A DNA stretch of 64,000 bases from CAYJHC01 sp964369465. GTDB lineage: Bacteria; Bacillota; Clostridia; Peptostreptococcales; Anaerovoracaceae. This document shows, one piece after another, positions 54,161-62,370 of this stretch (position 1 is its first letter; each line of letters opens with the position of its first letter). Below the pieces are notes generated by a model. The model saw only the letters and a list, made by a program, of their open reading frames with translations. It was not told where the DNA came from and ran no database searches. The stretch spans positions 3,238 to 67,237 of the forward strand of contig CAYJEX010000007.1 in the NCBI GenBank assembly GCA_964369465.1. The letters are read 5' to 3'. The translations under genes were made by a program, and so were the position numbers.

Positions 54161-54502
54161 ATGAGTGGGTTTTTTAGTAAAGAAAAAGGAATAGTTTTTG
54201 CTGTTGGAACTGTTGTAGGAGTAGTATTAACAAAATTTTTACAAACAGAAACAGCTAAAGATCTTGCAGTGGTTGGAATTGCAAAAGGCATTATGGCGAA
54301 GGACACTATTATTGAAAAAGTAGCTAATGCTAAAGAACAAGCAGAAGATATTTACGCTGAAGCACAAGAATTAGTTGATGAAGTGTATGAAGAGTATGAA
54401 TGTGAATGTGAATGTGAATGTGATTGCAAAGATGATGAAAACTGTTGCTGTGGCGATGGAGATGAGACTTGCTGTTGTGATGGTGAAGAAGAAAAGAAAT
54501 AA
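54161..54502 (+). CDS. DUF6110-like membrane-anchored Cys/Glu-rich protein, probable metal binding
   Basis: The 113-aa protein starts MSGFFSKEKGIVFAVGTVVG, with one hydrophobic segment (about residues 9-28), then an amphipathic helix (AKEQAEDIYAEAQELVDEVYEE), then a tail with 11 Cys in 30 residues (ECECECECDC, NCCCG, TCCCD) between acidic residues. The head resembles DUF6110 proteins, which occur near heavy-metal P-type ATPases in Clostridia; that link is from memory and not proven here. The tail suggests soft-metal binding. ATG 54161 has AAAGGAGAAT upstream. It is divergent from the copper operon, next to an HMA stub. Confidence 0.7.
   Translation: MSGFFSKEKGIVFAVGTVVGVVLTKFLQTETAKDLAVVGIAKGIMAKDTIIEKVANAKEQAEDIYAEAQELVDEVYEEYECECECECDCKDDENCCCGDGDETCCCDGEEEKK
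54398..54421 (+). repeat. Hexanucleotide microsatellite (GAATGT)x4 encoding Glu-Cys repeats
   Basis: Four perfect GAATGT units lie inside the Cys-rich tail. Changes in copy number would keep the frame and add or remove Glu-Cys pairs. Confidence 0.9.
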
Positions 54503-54507
54503 ATTAT

Positions 54508-54594
54508 ATGAAATTTGAAATTACATGTGATATCCCAAATAGATTGAGAGTGAGATTTGGAAAAAAGACATTAACTAGATTTAAAAAAGGATAA
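54508..54594 (+). pseudogene. 28-codon stub resembling the N-terminus of an HMA2-type heavy-metal ATPase
   Basis: Starting 5 nt after the Cys-rich gene, ATG 54508 reads KFEITCDIPNRLRVRFGKKT and stops 8 codons later. The IPxRxRVRFGKKxLT pattern matches the opening strand of HMA2-type domains that begin certain heavy-metal P-type ATPases, which commonly follow DUF6110-like genes. The rest of the ATPase is absent and a hairpin follows at once. I read it as a remnant after deletion; a genuine micropeptide is possible but less likely. Confidence 0.5.
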
Positions 54595-54629
54595 ATTACA
54601 TAAGTTAGCTACAACTAACTTATGTAATT
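54594..54629. terminator. Strong 15-bp hairpin after the HMA stub
   Basis: AATTACATAAGTTAG (54594-54608) pairs perfectly with CTAACTTATGTAATT (54615-54629), loop CTACAA. There is no T-run directly after it on either strand, so it may stop or stabilise transcripts from both directions, including the convergent FNT gene. Confidence 0.5.
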
Positions 54630-54658
54630 ATAGTATGTGTTATATTAAGTGTCAAGTA

Positions 54659-55300
54659 TTATTGGATTTTTTTTTGTTTTGTCATTGAAGATAATGCGAT
54701 AATTCGCGAAAACAAAATTGCGCCTATGGAGTTGCCTAATGTCATTACAAGAATATATATAAAAGTGTTTATATTCCATGCATTAGCGAGGGTAAAATAT
54801 AACATGTTGGCTATACAATGTTCAAAACCACATATGATAAAAACAGAAATAGGGAGTACGACTGCAGAAACTCTTTCAGCAGATCCTTTTAATGTTTTAT
54901 ATCCATCTACTGCAACATACATTAATATCCCACAAAATGTAGAAAGAATAAGTATACTAAATATATCATCAGATAATTTTATTGCTGAAATTTCATGCAC
55001 TCTGTCATAAATGATAGGGTAGATACGAGTTAATTTAATTAATATACCTGTGAATACAATTCCTATGAAATTTCCTAACCATATTATAATTATATCTAAA
55101 GTGTAGGATATAGGATTGTTAAATAAATATCCTATTTTTCCAGTAAACAAATTAAGTTCAAAACATAAAACAAAAAACAATCCAATAGAAAATAGTAAAG
55201 AACCTATTACGATGTTTTCTACTGACAAATATACAACTCCACCAATTCCTATCATAATGCCAGCCAAAATAGCTAAGGCTAAACATTTTAATTTTTCCAT
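54659..55300 (-). CDS. Formate/nitrite transporter (FNT) family channel
   Basis: An integral membrane protein with six hydrophobic segments. The family motifs are FELNLFTGKIGYL (the ELFTGN loop) and CGFEHCIANMLYF (with the conserved central His). FNT channels move formate, nitrite, hydrosulfide or short acids. 213 aa, shorter than the usual 250-280, with trimmed ends. I chose ATG 55300 because GGGAGGG is 8 nt upstream; a longer reading to 55378 has no RBS. Substrate unknown. Confidence 0.88.
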   Translation of the reverse strand: MEKLKCLALAILAGIMIGIGGVVYLSVENIVIGSLLFSIGLFFVLCFELNLFTGKIGYLFNNPISYTLDIIIIWLGNFIGIVFTGILIKLTRIYPIIYDRVHEISAIKLSDDIFSILILSTFCGILMYVAVDGYKTLKGSAERVSAVVLPISVFIICGFEHCIANMLYFTLANAWNINTFIYILVMTLGNSIGAILFSRIIALSSMTKQKKIQ

Positions 55301-55468
55301 TATCAAATCCCTCCCTATGATGTCAACTAAAATAAATGGGTTATACAACAATGATTTACAACCCACAACAGTATCCATTATATAGAAAAAGTTAAAGAAT
55401 GTCCAATTTTATATTGATATTATCATTGATATTTTAGTGATAACATAGTAAGCTAAAGATATACTTAG

Positions 55469-55600
55469 TATAATGAGGGGATAATATTAAATTCAATAAA
55501 GAATGTAAAAGACAAAACAATTATTCTAGTATCACATAGAAAATCAACGATAGGGATTGCAGAAAATGTGATATATTTAGATACAGATAGGAAGAGCTAA
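55469..55600 (+). pseudogene. Remnant of an ABC exporter ATPase (C-terminal H-loop segment)
   Basis: This plus-strand frame, open from a stop at 55466-55468 to the TAA at 55598-55600, contains KTIILVSHRKSTIGIAENVI, the switch-histidine region and last strand of an ABC transporter ATPase. No start codon with an RBS, Walker A or signature motif precedes it. The intergenic stretch 55301-55628 is otherwise without a gene; I see only AT-rich DNA in its first half. It is best read as the tail of a deleted ABC exporter gene. Confidence 0.75.
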
Positions 55601-55628
55601 ATTTTATTTGTACAAGTAATATTTAAGT

Positions 55629-56372
55629 TTAATTGAAAGAAATTACACTTAAATTTCTACCTAAATCACCTTTTCTATGACTATAAAATAAATGATTGTC
55701 TCTATATGTACAATAAGGACTGATTGTAATATTTCCTTCAATAACTCCCAAATTTAACAGTTGTTGTTTGTTCAAACCTTTGTTATCAACATAAAAGTGA
55801 GTTTCATCTTTTTTTTCATAATATGCAGAAGTGTCAAAGTTCATATTTTTTACATAATTTATTACATCTTCTTTTACTTCGAAGTTTTCTTTAGAAATAC
55901 ATGGCCCAATATATGCGTATAACATTTTAGGATCAATGTTATAATTTTTAATAAAATTTTCAACCATAATAGTAACAATTTGAGTTGCTGTACCAAGCCA
56001 GCCTGCGTGTATAGAAGCAACTAATTGTTTGTCTCTACAGTATATTAGAATTGGTGTGCAATCTGCATGAAATGTAAGCAATGATATATTTGGAGTAGTT
56101 GTATATAAAGCGTCACAATTTTGAAAAGCTGTATCCCTACTTAAAATCCCCTTACCACCATCTTTTGATGAAACTTTAATATAGTTTGTAGAATGTGTTT
56201 GCTGTGGCGCAATCATAGAATCAATCTTAATATCCAAAATAGTAGCTAATCTTTTTCGATTAGCTACTATTAATTCTTTGTCAGGATTATTAAATGACAT
56301 ATCACCTAATTCCTTTGTTGTTGTATATGCTTTTATTTCATTAGGGAATACGTCCCATTTCAACAAATTCAT
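55629..56372 (-). CDS. pgeF: PgeF/YfiH-type polyphenol oxidase (laccase-domain protein)
   Basis: Family motifs are QQTHSTNY, FHADCTPILIYC, SIHAGWLGT and YIGPCISKENFEV, which carry the zinc ligands (His, Cys, His). Members act on purine nucleosides or correct misincorporated residues in peptidoglycan precursors; both roles are known for this family. 247 aa. RBS GAAAGG is 5 nt upstream. It lies 80 nt downstream of the nucleoside ABC transporter genes on the same strand. Confidence 0.92.
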   Translation of the reverse strand: MNLLKWDVFPNEIKAYTTTKELGDMSFNNPDKELIVANRKRLATILDIKIDSMIAPQQTHSTNYIKVSSKDGGKGILSRDTAFQNCDALYTTTPNISLLTFHADCTPILIYCRDKQLVASIHAGWLGTATQIVTIMVENFIKNYNIDPKMLYAYIGPCISKENFEVKEDVINYVKNMNFDTSAYYEKKDETHFYVDNKGLNKQQLLNLGVIEGNITISPYCTYRDNHLFYSHRKGDLGRNLSVISFN

Positions 56373-56451
56373 AAGAACCTTTCTAAAAATACAAGAAGTT
56401 ACTGTGCTATATGTTTTGATGTAATTTCATTTTATCATATAATTATCGTTG

Positions 56452-57411
56452 TTATCGTTTCCCTTTATCATATATTTCACCTAAAGCACGAGGCATTTGA
56501 TTATGCTTAGAGAAAAATGCAAGCAAAATCAGTGTTAAAAAGTAAGGAAGTATTGCAATAAGATCTTGATATGTACTTGGAAGTTCCAATACTTTTACTA
56601 CATAGAATCCAGTAGATCTAGCAAAACCAAAGAATAAACATGTAAAGAATGTAAACAATATTGACCAATTTCCAAAAATTAGTGCAGCAATGGCAAGATA
56701 TCCATATCCTAAATAAATAGAAGGGGAGAAGTTTGCTGTTATTGAATAAGCAAAACTAATACCAGCAAGTCCTGATAAAGCTCCAGAAATAGTTACAGCA
56801 ATAAACCTTATTTTGCTTACATTTATGCCAGCTGCATCAACAGCATGAGGATTATCTCCGCAAGCTCTTAAGTTCATCCCAAATCTTGTGCGATATAGTA
56901 CATACCAAGCAATAAATGCTAATGCTATGATTACAAATTGGAATGGGTAAATCTCTTTGAAAAATCCACCTAAAATAGGAATATCAGAAAGGAAAGGGAT
57001 GTCTATTTTGTCTGCAACATTTAACTCGAATTTATTCGATGGTTGGTTAAATAATTCTTTGTTAATTAATTTTGTTAAAAATGTAGTTAAAGCAACAGCT
57101 AAAATATTAATTACAACACCACTTACAACTTGATTTGCTTTAAATTTAATGCATAAAAGTGCATGGAGTAGGGCGTATAAGCCACCTCCAATTATTGACG
57201 CTAGTAGTGCAATATAAAATGGCATTTGTGAATCAAGTGCAAAGCTTCCAGAAACTAAAATTGCAATAAATGCACCAAAGAATGCACCAAATCCTTGCAA
57301 TCCTTCAAGTGCTAAATTAGTAATTCCACTTTTTTCACTGTAGATACCTCCTATAGCCATAATAAGTAGAGGAAGCGAGAAGGATAATCCATCAATTATT
57401 ATTCTATCCAT
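56452..57411 (-). CDS. BMP-type (nucleoside) ABC transporter permease, second subunit
   Basis: A 319-aa permease with about nine membrane segments and the motifs EKSGITNLALEGLQGFGAF and RFGMNLRACGDNPHAVDAAGIN, typical of the NupQ/BmpE branch of branched-chain/nucleoside permeases. It overlaps the other permease by 8 nt. With the BMP-family binding protein upstream, the substrate is most likely a nucleoside. Confidence 0.9.
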   Translation of the reverse strand: MDRIIIDGLSFSLPLLIMAIGGIYSEKSGITNLALEGLQGFGAFFGAFIAILVSGSFALDSQMPFYIALLASIIGGGLYALLHALLCIKFKANQVVSGVVINILAVALTTFLTKLINKELFNQPSNKFELNVADKIDIPFLSDIPILGGFFKEIYPFQFVIIALAFIAWYVLYRTRFGMNLRACGDNPHAVDAAGINVSKIRFIAVTISGALSGLAGISFAYSITANFSPSIYLGYGYLAIAALIFGNWSILFTFFTCLFFGFARSTGFYVVKVLELPSTYQDLIAILPYFLTLILLAFFSKHNQMPRALGEIYDKGKR

Positions 57412-58486
57412 TTATGTTACCTCCTTCTTTCTTATTAAATCTATATTCCACATATACTCTACAAGCACTACACAAAAGAATAATGCTAATAATAACATCT
57501 GCAATTTCAATAGGGAGCCCTGAAGAAGAACTCATATATACACTACCTTCGCTGACTCCAGTAATAAGGAAAGAAGAAAAAATACTTCCAACTGGATGGT
57601 TATTAGCCAGTAATGATACAGCTATTGAATCGAAGCCTACAGGTGTAAGGACCCCTGGTTGGATAGCGCCATAAAATCCTAAATAATATGTTACGCCTGC
57701 TAATCCACCTAATGCACCAGAAAGACACATTGCTAATAAAATGGTTTTTCTTACAGCTACACCTGCATATTTTGCAGAGTCTTTATTAAGTCCAACAGCC
57801 TTTATTTCATAACCAAATGTTGTTTTATCAATTAAAAACTTCACGAAGAAAACAACAATAATTGCTATTATTATTCCAAGAGGAATATCCATTTTTAAAT
57901 TTCCAATTTCCGTACCCATTAATGTTAGTCTTGACTCAGTAGTAACGTTGAATGATTGTCTAGAAACAGGATCCATATAATATATATTAATAAAGAAACT
58001 GACAACATATAATGTGATATAGTTGAGCATTATAGATGAAACAACTTCGCTAATATTAAATTTGTATTTTAGAAAACCAATTAGAGCTCCAAATAGAGCA
58101 CCTGCTAAAATCCCAATAAATATAACGAGTGGCTTTGCAATAAATGCACTTAACTCGCTGTAGCCTACGAGTACTGTTGCTAAAAAACCAGAAAACAACA
58201 TTTGACCAGAAATACTTATATTGAATAATCCTGCTTTCATTGCTACAGCAAATGATAGTGCTGCAAATATCATAGGTGTAACTGCATTTAAGAAACCCAT
58301 GAATTCAGTAAGCATGTTTGTATTAGCAGCATATGAAGCTTTTGGAAACAAACCAGAACCTTGCATCAAGCTGATGAATACTTGAATTGGATTGCTCCCC
58401 AAAATCAATACAATTATTGCTGCAACAAGAAAACTAAAAAGTATAATTAATATGGGTAAAGTGATTGATTTATTTTTTATTTTCAT
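57404..58486 (-). CDS. BMP-type (nucleoside) ABC transporter permease, first subunit
   Basis: A 360-aa permease with about ten membrane segments; the family motifs are AGLFNISISGQMLFSG and TTFGYEIKAVGLNKDSAKYAGV. It corresponds to the NupP/BmpD branch. Its start lies inside the end of the ATPase gene (17-nt overlap), and its end overlaps the next permease, showing a tightly coupled operon. Confidence 0.9.
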   Translation of the reverse strand: MKIKNKSITLPILIILFSFLVAAIIVLILGSNPIQVFISLMQGSGLFPKASYAANTNMLTEFMGFLNAVTPMIFAALSFAVAMKAGLFNISISGQMLFSGFLATVLVGYSELSAFIAKPLVIFIGILAGALFGALIGFLKYKFNISEVVSSIMLNYITLYVVSFFINIYYMDPVSRQSFNVTTESRLTLMGTEIGNLKMDIPLGIIIAIIVVFFVKFLIDKTTFGYEIKAVGLNKDSAKYAGVAVRKTILLAMCLSGALGGLAGVTYYLGFYGAIQPGVLTPVGFDSIAVSLLANNHPVGSIFSSFLITGVSEGSVYMSSSSGLPIEIADVIISIILLCSACRVYVEYRFNKKEGGNING

Positions 58487-60169
58487 TATGCACCCCCATC
58501 ATAAATTCTCCAATTTCATTAGCTGATAATGTTTTAGCAGGTGCAATTTTTTCAATAGAACCATTATAAATAACACCGATTGTATCTGCAAGAGACATTA
58601 TTTCGTCTAGTTCCAAAGAAATAAGTAATACAGCTTTACCATCGTCACGTTCTTTAATTATTTGCTTTTGTATATTACTTATTGCACCAACATCTAATCC
58701 ACGAGTTGGTTGGACAAAAACTAGAAGGGATGTATTTTCCAATTCGATTTCTCTTCCTATAATAGATTTTTGTTGATTTCCGCCACTCATAGAACGAGTT
58801 ACTGTTTTTGAACCTTGGCCACTTCTAATATCATAAGAATCAATTAGTGACTTGGCATATCTTTCGATTGAGGATGGAATTAAAATTCCTTTATTAGCAT
58901 TAGAATCATTATAATATGTTTTTAATACAAGGTTGTTTTCTAATGAAAAATCAAGAATTAATCCATATTTCTGTCTATCTTCGGGAATATATGCTATTCC
59001 TTCTTCTATGCGTCGGCGAATAGAAAAATCTGTGATATCTTCGTTATTTAAAAAGATATTTCCAGAAGTAACTTTTGATAAACCAGCGATAGCATCGGCA
59101 AGTTCTACTTGTCCATTCCCTGAAACACCNNNNNNNNNNNNNNNNNNNNNNNNNNNNNNNNNNNNNNNNNNNNNNNNNNNNNNNNNNNNNNNNNNNNNNN
59201 NNNNNNNNNNNNNNNNNNNNNNNNNNNNNTTGATAAACCAGCGATAGCATCGGCAAGTTCTACTTGTCCATTCCCTGAAACACCGGCAATAGCAAATATT
59301 TCACCAGATCGAATTGAAAATGAAACATTTTTCACGACATCGAAATTCTCGGCATTTTTAACTGTGATGTTTTTCACATCTAATATATTATGACCAAAAT
59401 TTGGTTCGGATTTTTCTATATCAAACAATACATCTTTACCAACCATTAACTTTGCCATTTCAGCAGTTGTTGCAGGTTTCACATCAAGAATATCAACAAG
59501 TTTTCCTCTTCGTAAGATTGCGCATCTATCAGCAACTTGTTTAATTTCTTCTAACTTGTGGGTGATAAGAATAATTGTTTTACCTTTTGCTTGAAGTTCT
59601 TTTATAATTTTTAAGAAAAAAAGAATTTCTTGAGGGGTCAAAACAGCAGTAGGCTCATCAAAGATTAAAATATCTGCCTCGCGATAAAGCATTTTTAATA
59701 TTTCTACTCTTTGTTGTTCTGATACGTTTAAATCAGATATTACTGATGTAGGGTTAACTTCTAATCCATATTTTAAAGATATATCATGTACTTTTTTGTT
59801 TGCTGATTTAATATCAACATATGGAATAAACCCAATTTTTTTCGTTTTTGATGGTAATCCCAATATAATATTTTCTGTGATAGTATAATTACTGATTAAT
59901 TTAAAGTGTTGATGAACCATGCCGATATTTAATTTTGTGGCATCTTCTGGAGAATTTATTTTTACTTCATTTCCATTGATAAATATTGTGCCATCATCTG
60001 GTTCATACATACCAAAAAGCATACTCATAAGTGTGGATTTGCCAGCTCCATTTTCACCCAATAAAGCAAAAATTTCCCCTTTTTTTATTTGAATTGTAAC
60101 ATTGTCGTTTGCGACAATTCCAGGAAATCGTTTTGTGATGTTCCTCATTTCTATGAGATAATTTGACAT
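58470..60169 (-). CDS. BMP-type (nucleoside) ABC transporter ATPase, intact once a false gap is removed
   Basis: The gene is interrupted by 100 N at 59130-59229. The 55 bp before the gap equal the 55 bp after it, so the true sequence is continuous; removing 155 nt leaves 1545 nt, an open 514-codon frame without stops. It then has two ABC domains. Domain 1 has GENGAGKST, LNVSEQQRVEI and LIFDEPTAVLT. Domain 2 has SGGNQQKSIIGREI and FVQPTRGLDVGAI, with Gln in place of the catalytic Glu, as in other nucleoside transporters of this type. About 510 aa is the family size. Confidence 0.9.
59075..59284. repeat. Identical 55-bp sequence on both sides of the N gap (assembly overlap)
   Basis: Positions 59075-59129 and 59230-59284 are the same 55 bp, beginning TTGATAAACCAG and ending CCCTGAAACACC. 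Perfect overlap of this length at contig ends is typical of k-mer assemblers, so the duplication is an artefact, not biology. Confidence 0.95.
59130..59229. other. Assembly gap of 100 N
   Basis: Exactly 100 N, the default size for a gap of unknown length. The flanking overlap shows that no sequence is actually missing here. Confidence 0.95.
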
Positions 60170-60182
60170 AGTAGCCTCTCTT

Positions 60183-60220
60183 AAAAAAAAATATTCTCCC
60201 CTTAACTAAAAGGGGAGAAT
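60183..60220 (-). terminator. Terminator between the binding-protein gene and the ATPase gene
   Basis: ATTCTCCCCTT (60193-60203) pairs with AAGGGGAGAAT (60210-60220), loop AACTAA. On the reverse strand a run of at least eight T follows. Partial read-through would give more binding protein than ATPase. Confidence 0.85.
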
Positions 60221-60233
60221 AATGCTAATAATT

Positions 60234-61352
60234 TTATAGTCCAACAAAGTTTTCAGGAGTAGTTCCGCCAAAGTTTGAAGCAGGAACAATTGTTCCATCT
60301 TGGATAAGTGGATATAAGTCTTCTAATGACATTAGTGTTTCATCCATTAATTGATGACGTCCATCTTCTTTTACATATCCTGTAGAGTCAGTGTCTGCAC
60401 CTAAGTAATAGTTGCCACCAGCAAATGATCCATCTTGAATAGCTGTAAGTTGTCTTTCAACATTTATAGACATTACTTTTAGAGCAGATGTGATAATTAC
60501 ATTTCTATCATCAACAGCACCTTGGTCATATTGGTCAACATCACAACCAATAAAGCTTACATCACTATTTTCTTTTACAGCAGTCAAAACTCCATTTCCT
60601 GAGTTTCCAGCAGCTGTGAATATAATGTCAACGCCTTCATCGATAAGAGCTTGTCCTACAACTTTTCCAGTAGTTGGGTCGTTAAAGTCTCCAACATAGT
60701 TTCCACCAACATCAAGACCTGTAACGTCAGTACCAGCATAAGATGGTAGTTCTACGATTTCAACATCAGTTCCTAAATGTGCATTTGCATAGTTAACGCC
60801 TGATTCAAATCCCCATTGATAATTTACATTTGAAGGGAAAGCAACACCATTTACAACAGCAACTTTATTTGTTTTAGTTTCCATAGCTGCAGATACTCCA
60901 GCAAAGAATCCACTTTCATTTTCTAAAAATTGCATTGCATATACATTATCCACTTCAATTGGATCAAATGGTGTATCAGAAGTTGGGTCAGTTGGGAAAG
61001 TGTCAACTAAGATAAATTTTGTATCAGGATTATCTCCTGCAAAAGCTCCAATGCCAGCAAATTGGAATCCGCAAGCAACAATTACATCATAATCAGCTAC
61101 GATGTCTTGAACAGCTTGAACTGAGGCATCAGCAGCACCAGTAGGTTCATTAATTGCAACAACTTCAGCACCTGAATTAGATTCAATAAACGATAAAATT
61201 CCATTGTAATTATCTTCATTAAATGAACCGTCATCTACACCAGAAGGGCTTGTAACAATAGCGATTTTCATTTCTGAATCTCCACCACCACAGCCTGCTA
61301 ATAAGCCAAGTGATAAGACTAGTACTAATAAAATAGCAAAAATTCTTTTCAT
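60234..61352 (-). CDS. BMP-family nucleoside-binding lipoprotein
   Basis: The substrate-binding component of the nucleoside ABC transporter. The signal peptide ends in the lipobox LLAGC (Cys21), so the protein is lipid-anchored outside the cell. The BMP domain fills the rest (KIAIVTSPSGVDDGSFNEDNYNG, DTKFILVDTFPT, QWGFESGVNYA, IIFTAAGNSGNGVL). 372 aa. It is the first and most strongly placed gene of the operon, followed by a terminator. Relatives bind purine nucleosides or similar ligands. Confidence 0.94.
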   Translation of the reverse strand: MKRIFAILLVLVLSLGLLAGCGGGDSEMKIAIVTSPSGVDDGSFNEDNYNGILSFIESNSGAEVVAINEPTGAADASVQAVQDIVADYDVIVACGFQFAGIGAFAGDNPDTKFILVDTFPTDPTSDTPFDPIEVDNVYAMQFLENESGFFAGVSAAMETKTNKVAVVNGVAFPSNVNYQWGFESGVNYANAHLGTDVEIVELPSYAGTDVTGLDVGGNYVGDFNDPTTGKVVGQALIDEGVDIIFTAAGNSGNGVLTAVKENSDVSFIGCDVDQYDQGAVDDRNVIITSALKVMSINVERQLTAIQDGSFAGGNYYLGADTDSTGYVKEDGRHQLMDETLMSLEDLYPLIQDGTIVPASNFGGTTPENFVGL

Positions 61353-61412
61353 TTCCTAATTTCCTTTCTTAATTAAAATATAATTCTAAGTTTAGTTTTA
61401 ATTTACAAGATT

Positions 61413-61441
61413 AGTTTACTATATTATTAGAAGATATGCAA
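61413..61441 (-). promoter_or_regulatory. Promoter candidate of the nucleoside transporter operon
   Basis: On the reverse strand, TTGCAT (complement of 61436-61441) and TAAACT (complement of 61413-61418) are 17 bp apart. It lies 60 nt upstream of the lipoprotein start. The 106-bp gap is too short for a full purine riboswitch and I see none. Confidence 0.4.
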
Positions 61442-61458
61442 TTGTAATTTACATTTTA

Positions 61459-62097
61459 TTAGCTTAAATATCTAAATACTCCTTTTACTTTTCCTAAGAT
61501 TTGTACGTTTTTTGTAATAATAGGTTGCATAGAAGAATTTTCTGGTTGTAATCTGATATAATCATCTTCTTTGTAGAAAGTTTTCACCGTCGCTTCTGGT
61601 TCGAATTCTTCTTCAAGCATGGCAATTACTATATCCCCATTGTTTGCAGTATTTTGTTGTTCAGCCAATATATAGTCTCCATCCATAATTCCAGCCTCTA
61701 TCATGCTCTCACCGTGTACTTTAAGAAGAAAAGGGGTTTTGCTTGATGACAAGAATCGAGAAGGAACAGGAATGGAATCTTCAACATTTTCTTCAGCCAA
61801 AATAGGAGTTCCCGCAGCAATTCTGCCTACTACAGGAATATCCATAATATCTTTTCGCTCTATTTTTGAATTGTTATTTTCCGTAATATCCTCAACATTT
61901 AAAGCTCTGCTTTTTGTATGACTTTTTGAAATATATCCTTGTTTCTCTAAGTTTGCCATATCCTTGTGTACGGTAGATGTCGATTTGATATTTAGTCCTG
62001 TACAGATATCTCTAACAGAAGGTGCAAAGCCATTTTTTTGGATATAATCCTTCATAAACAATAATATTTTATTTTCTCTATCGCTTAAATTATTCAT
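61459..62097 (-). CDS. lexA: LexA repressor
   Basis: LexA represses SOS genes and cleaves itself when RecA is activated. A winged helix domain (APSVRDICTGLNIKSTSTVHKDM) precedes the peptidase domain. The cleavage site is Ala95-Gly96 (GRIAAGTPI), the catalytic Ser131 is in HGESMIEAG and Lys172 in EATVKTFYK. 212 aa. ATG 62097 begins MNNLSDREN, like other LexA proteins; the 9-codon longer reading to 62124 has no RBS. Confidence 0.95.
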   Translation of the reverse strand: MNNLSDRENKILLFMKDYIQKNGFAPSVRDICTGLNIKSTSTVHKDMANLEKQGYISKSHTKSRALNVEDITENNNSKIERKDIMDIPVVGRIAAGTPILAEENVEDSIPVPSRFLSSSKTPFLLKVHGESMIEAGIMDGDYILAEQQNTANNGDIVIAMLEEEFEPEATVKTFYKEDDYIRLQPENSSMQPIITKNVQILGKVKGVFRYLS

Positions 62098-62171
62098 ACT
62101 ATATACCTGATCCTTTCTAAACATTATATATTAATGGATTGTCTAAGAAATTGTAACATTTTGTTTTACAC

Positions 62172-62210
62172 AGTATATCATAATATAATTGAATGTGCAA
62201 ACATTTGTTC
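62172..62210 (-). promoter_or_regulatory. lexA promoter with a LexA-box-like site
   Basis: On the reverse strand, TTGCAC (complement of 62195-62200) and TATACT (complement of 62172-62177) are 17 bp apart. AAAC-ATTT-GTTC at 62199-62210 matches the Firmicute LexA box GAAC-N4-GTTC with one mismatch and overlaps the -35 box, so lexA is probably autoregulated. Confidence 0.6.
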
Positions 62211-62265
62211 TTGCGAACTTTAATGATTAGAAAATACATGTATACATAGTATTTTATTTAAAGTA

Positions 62266-62294
62266 TTGAAAAGAGAATAAAAAGGAAGTATAAT
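62266..62294 (+). promoter_or_regulatory. Promoter of the pyruvate carboxylase B-like gene
   Basis: TTGAAA (62266-62271) and TATAAT (62289-62294) are 17 bp apart, close to the sigma-A consensus, with a leader of about 70 nt. Confidence 0.7.
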
Positions 62295-62370
62295 TATATC
62301 TAAACATTGCAAAATAGATATAGAATTATAAAATCAATGTGAGAATCATTTAGTTTAGAGAGGGAAAAAA

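Noticed and set aside
58933..59256. Open frames running through the N gap
   Set aside because: They contain translated N and arise from the duplicated contig ends.
58470..60169. Apparent broken ABC ATPase (pseudogene)
   Set aside because: Collapsing the 55-bp overlap restores one open frame of the expected size.
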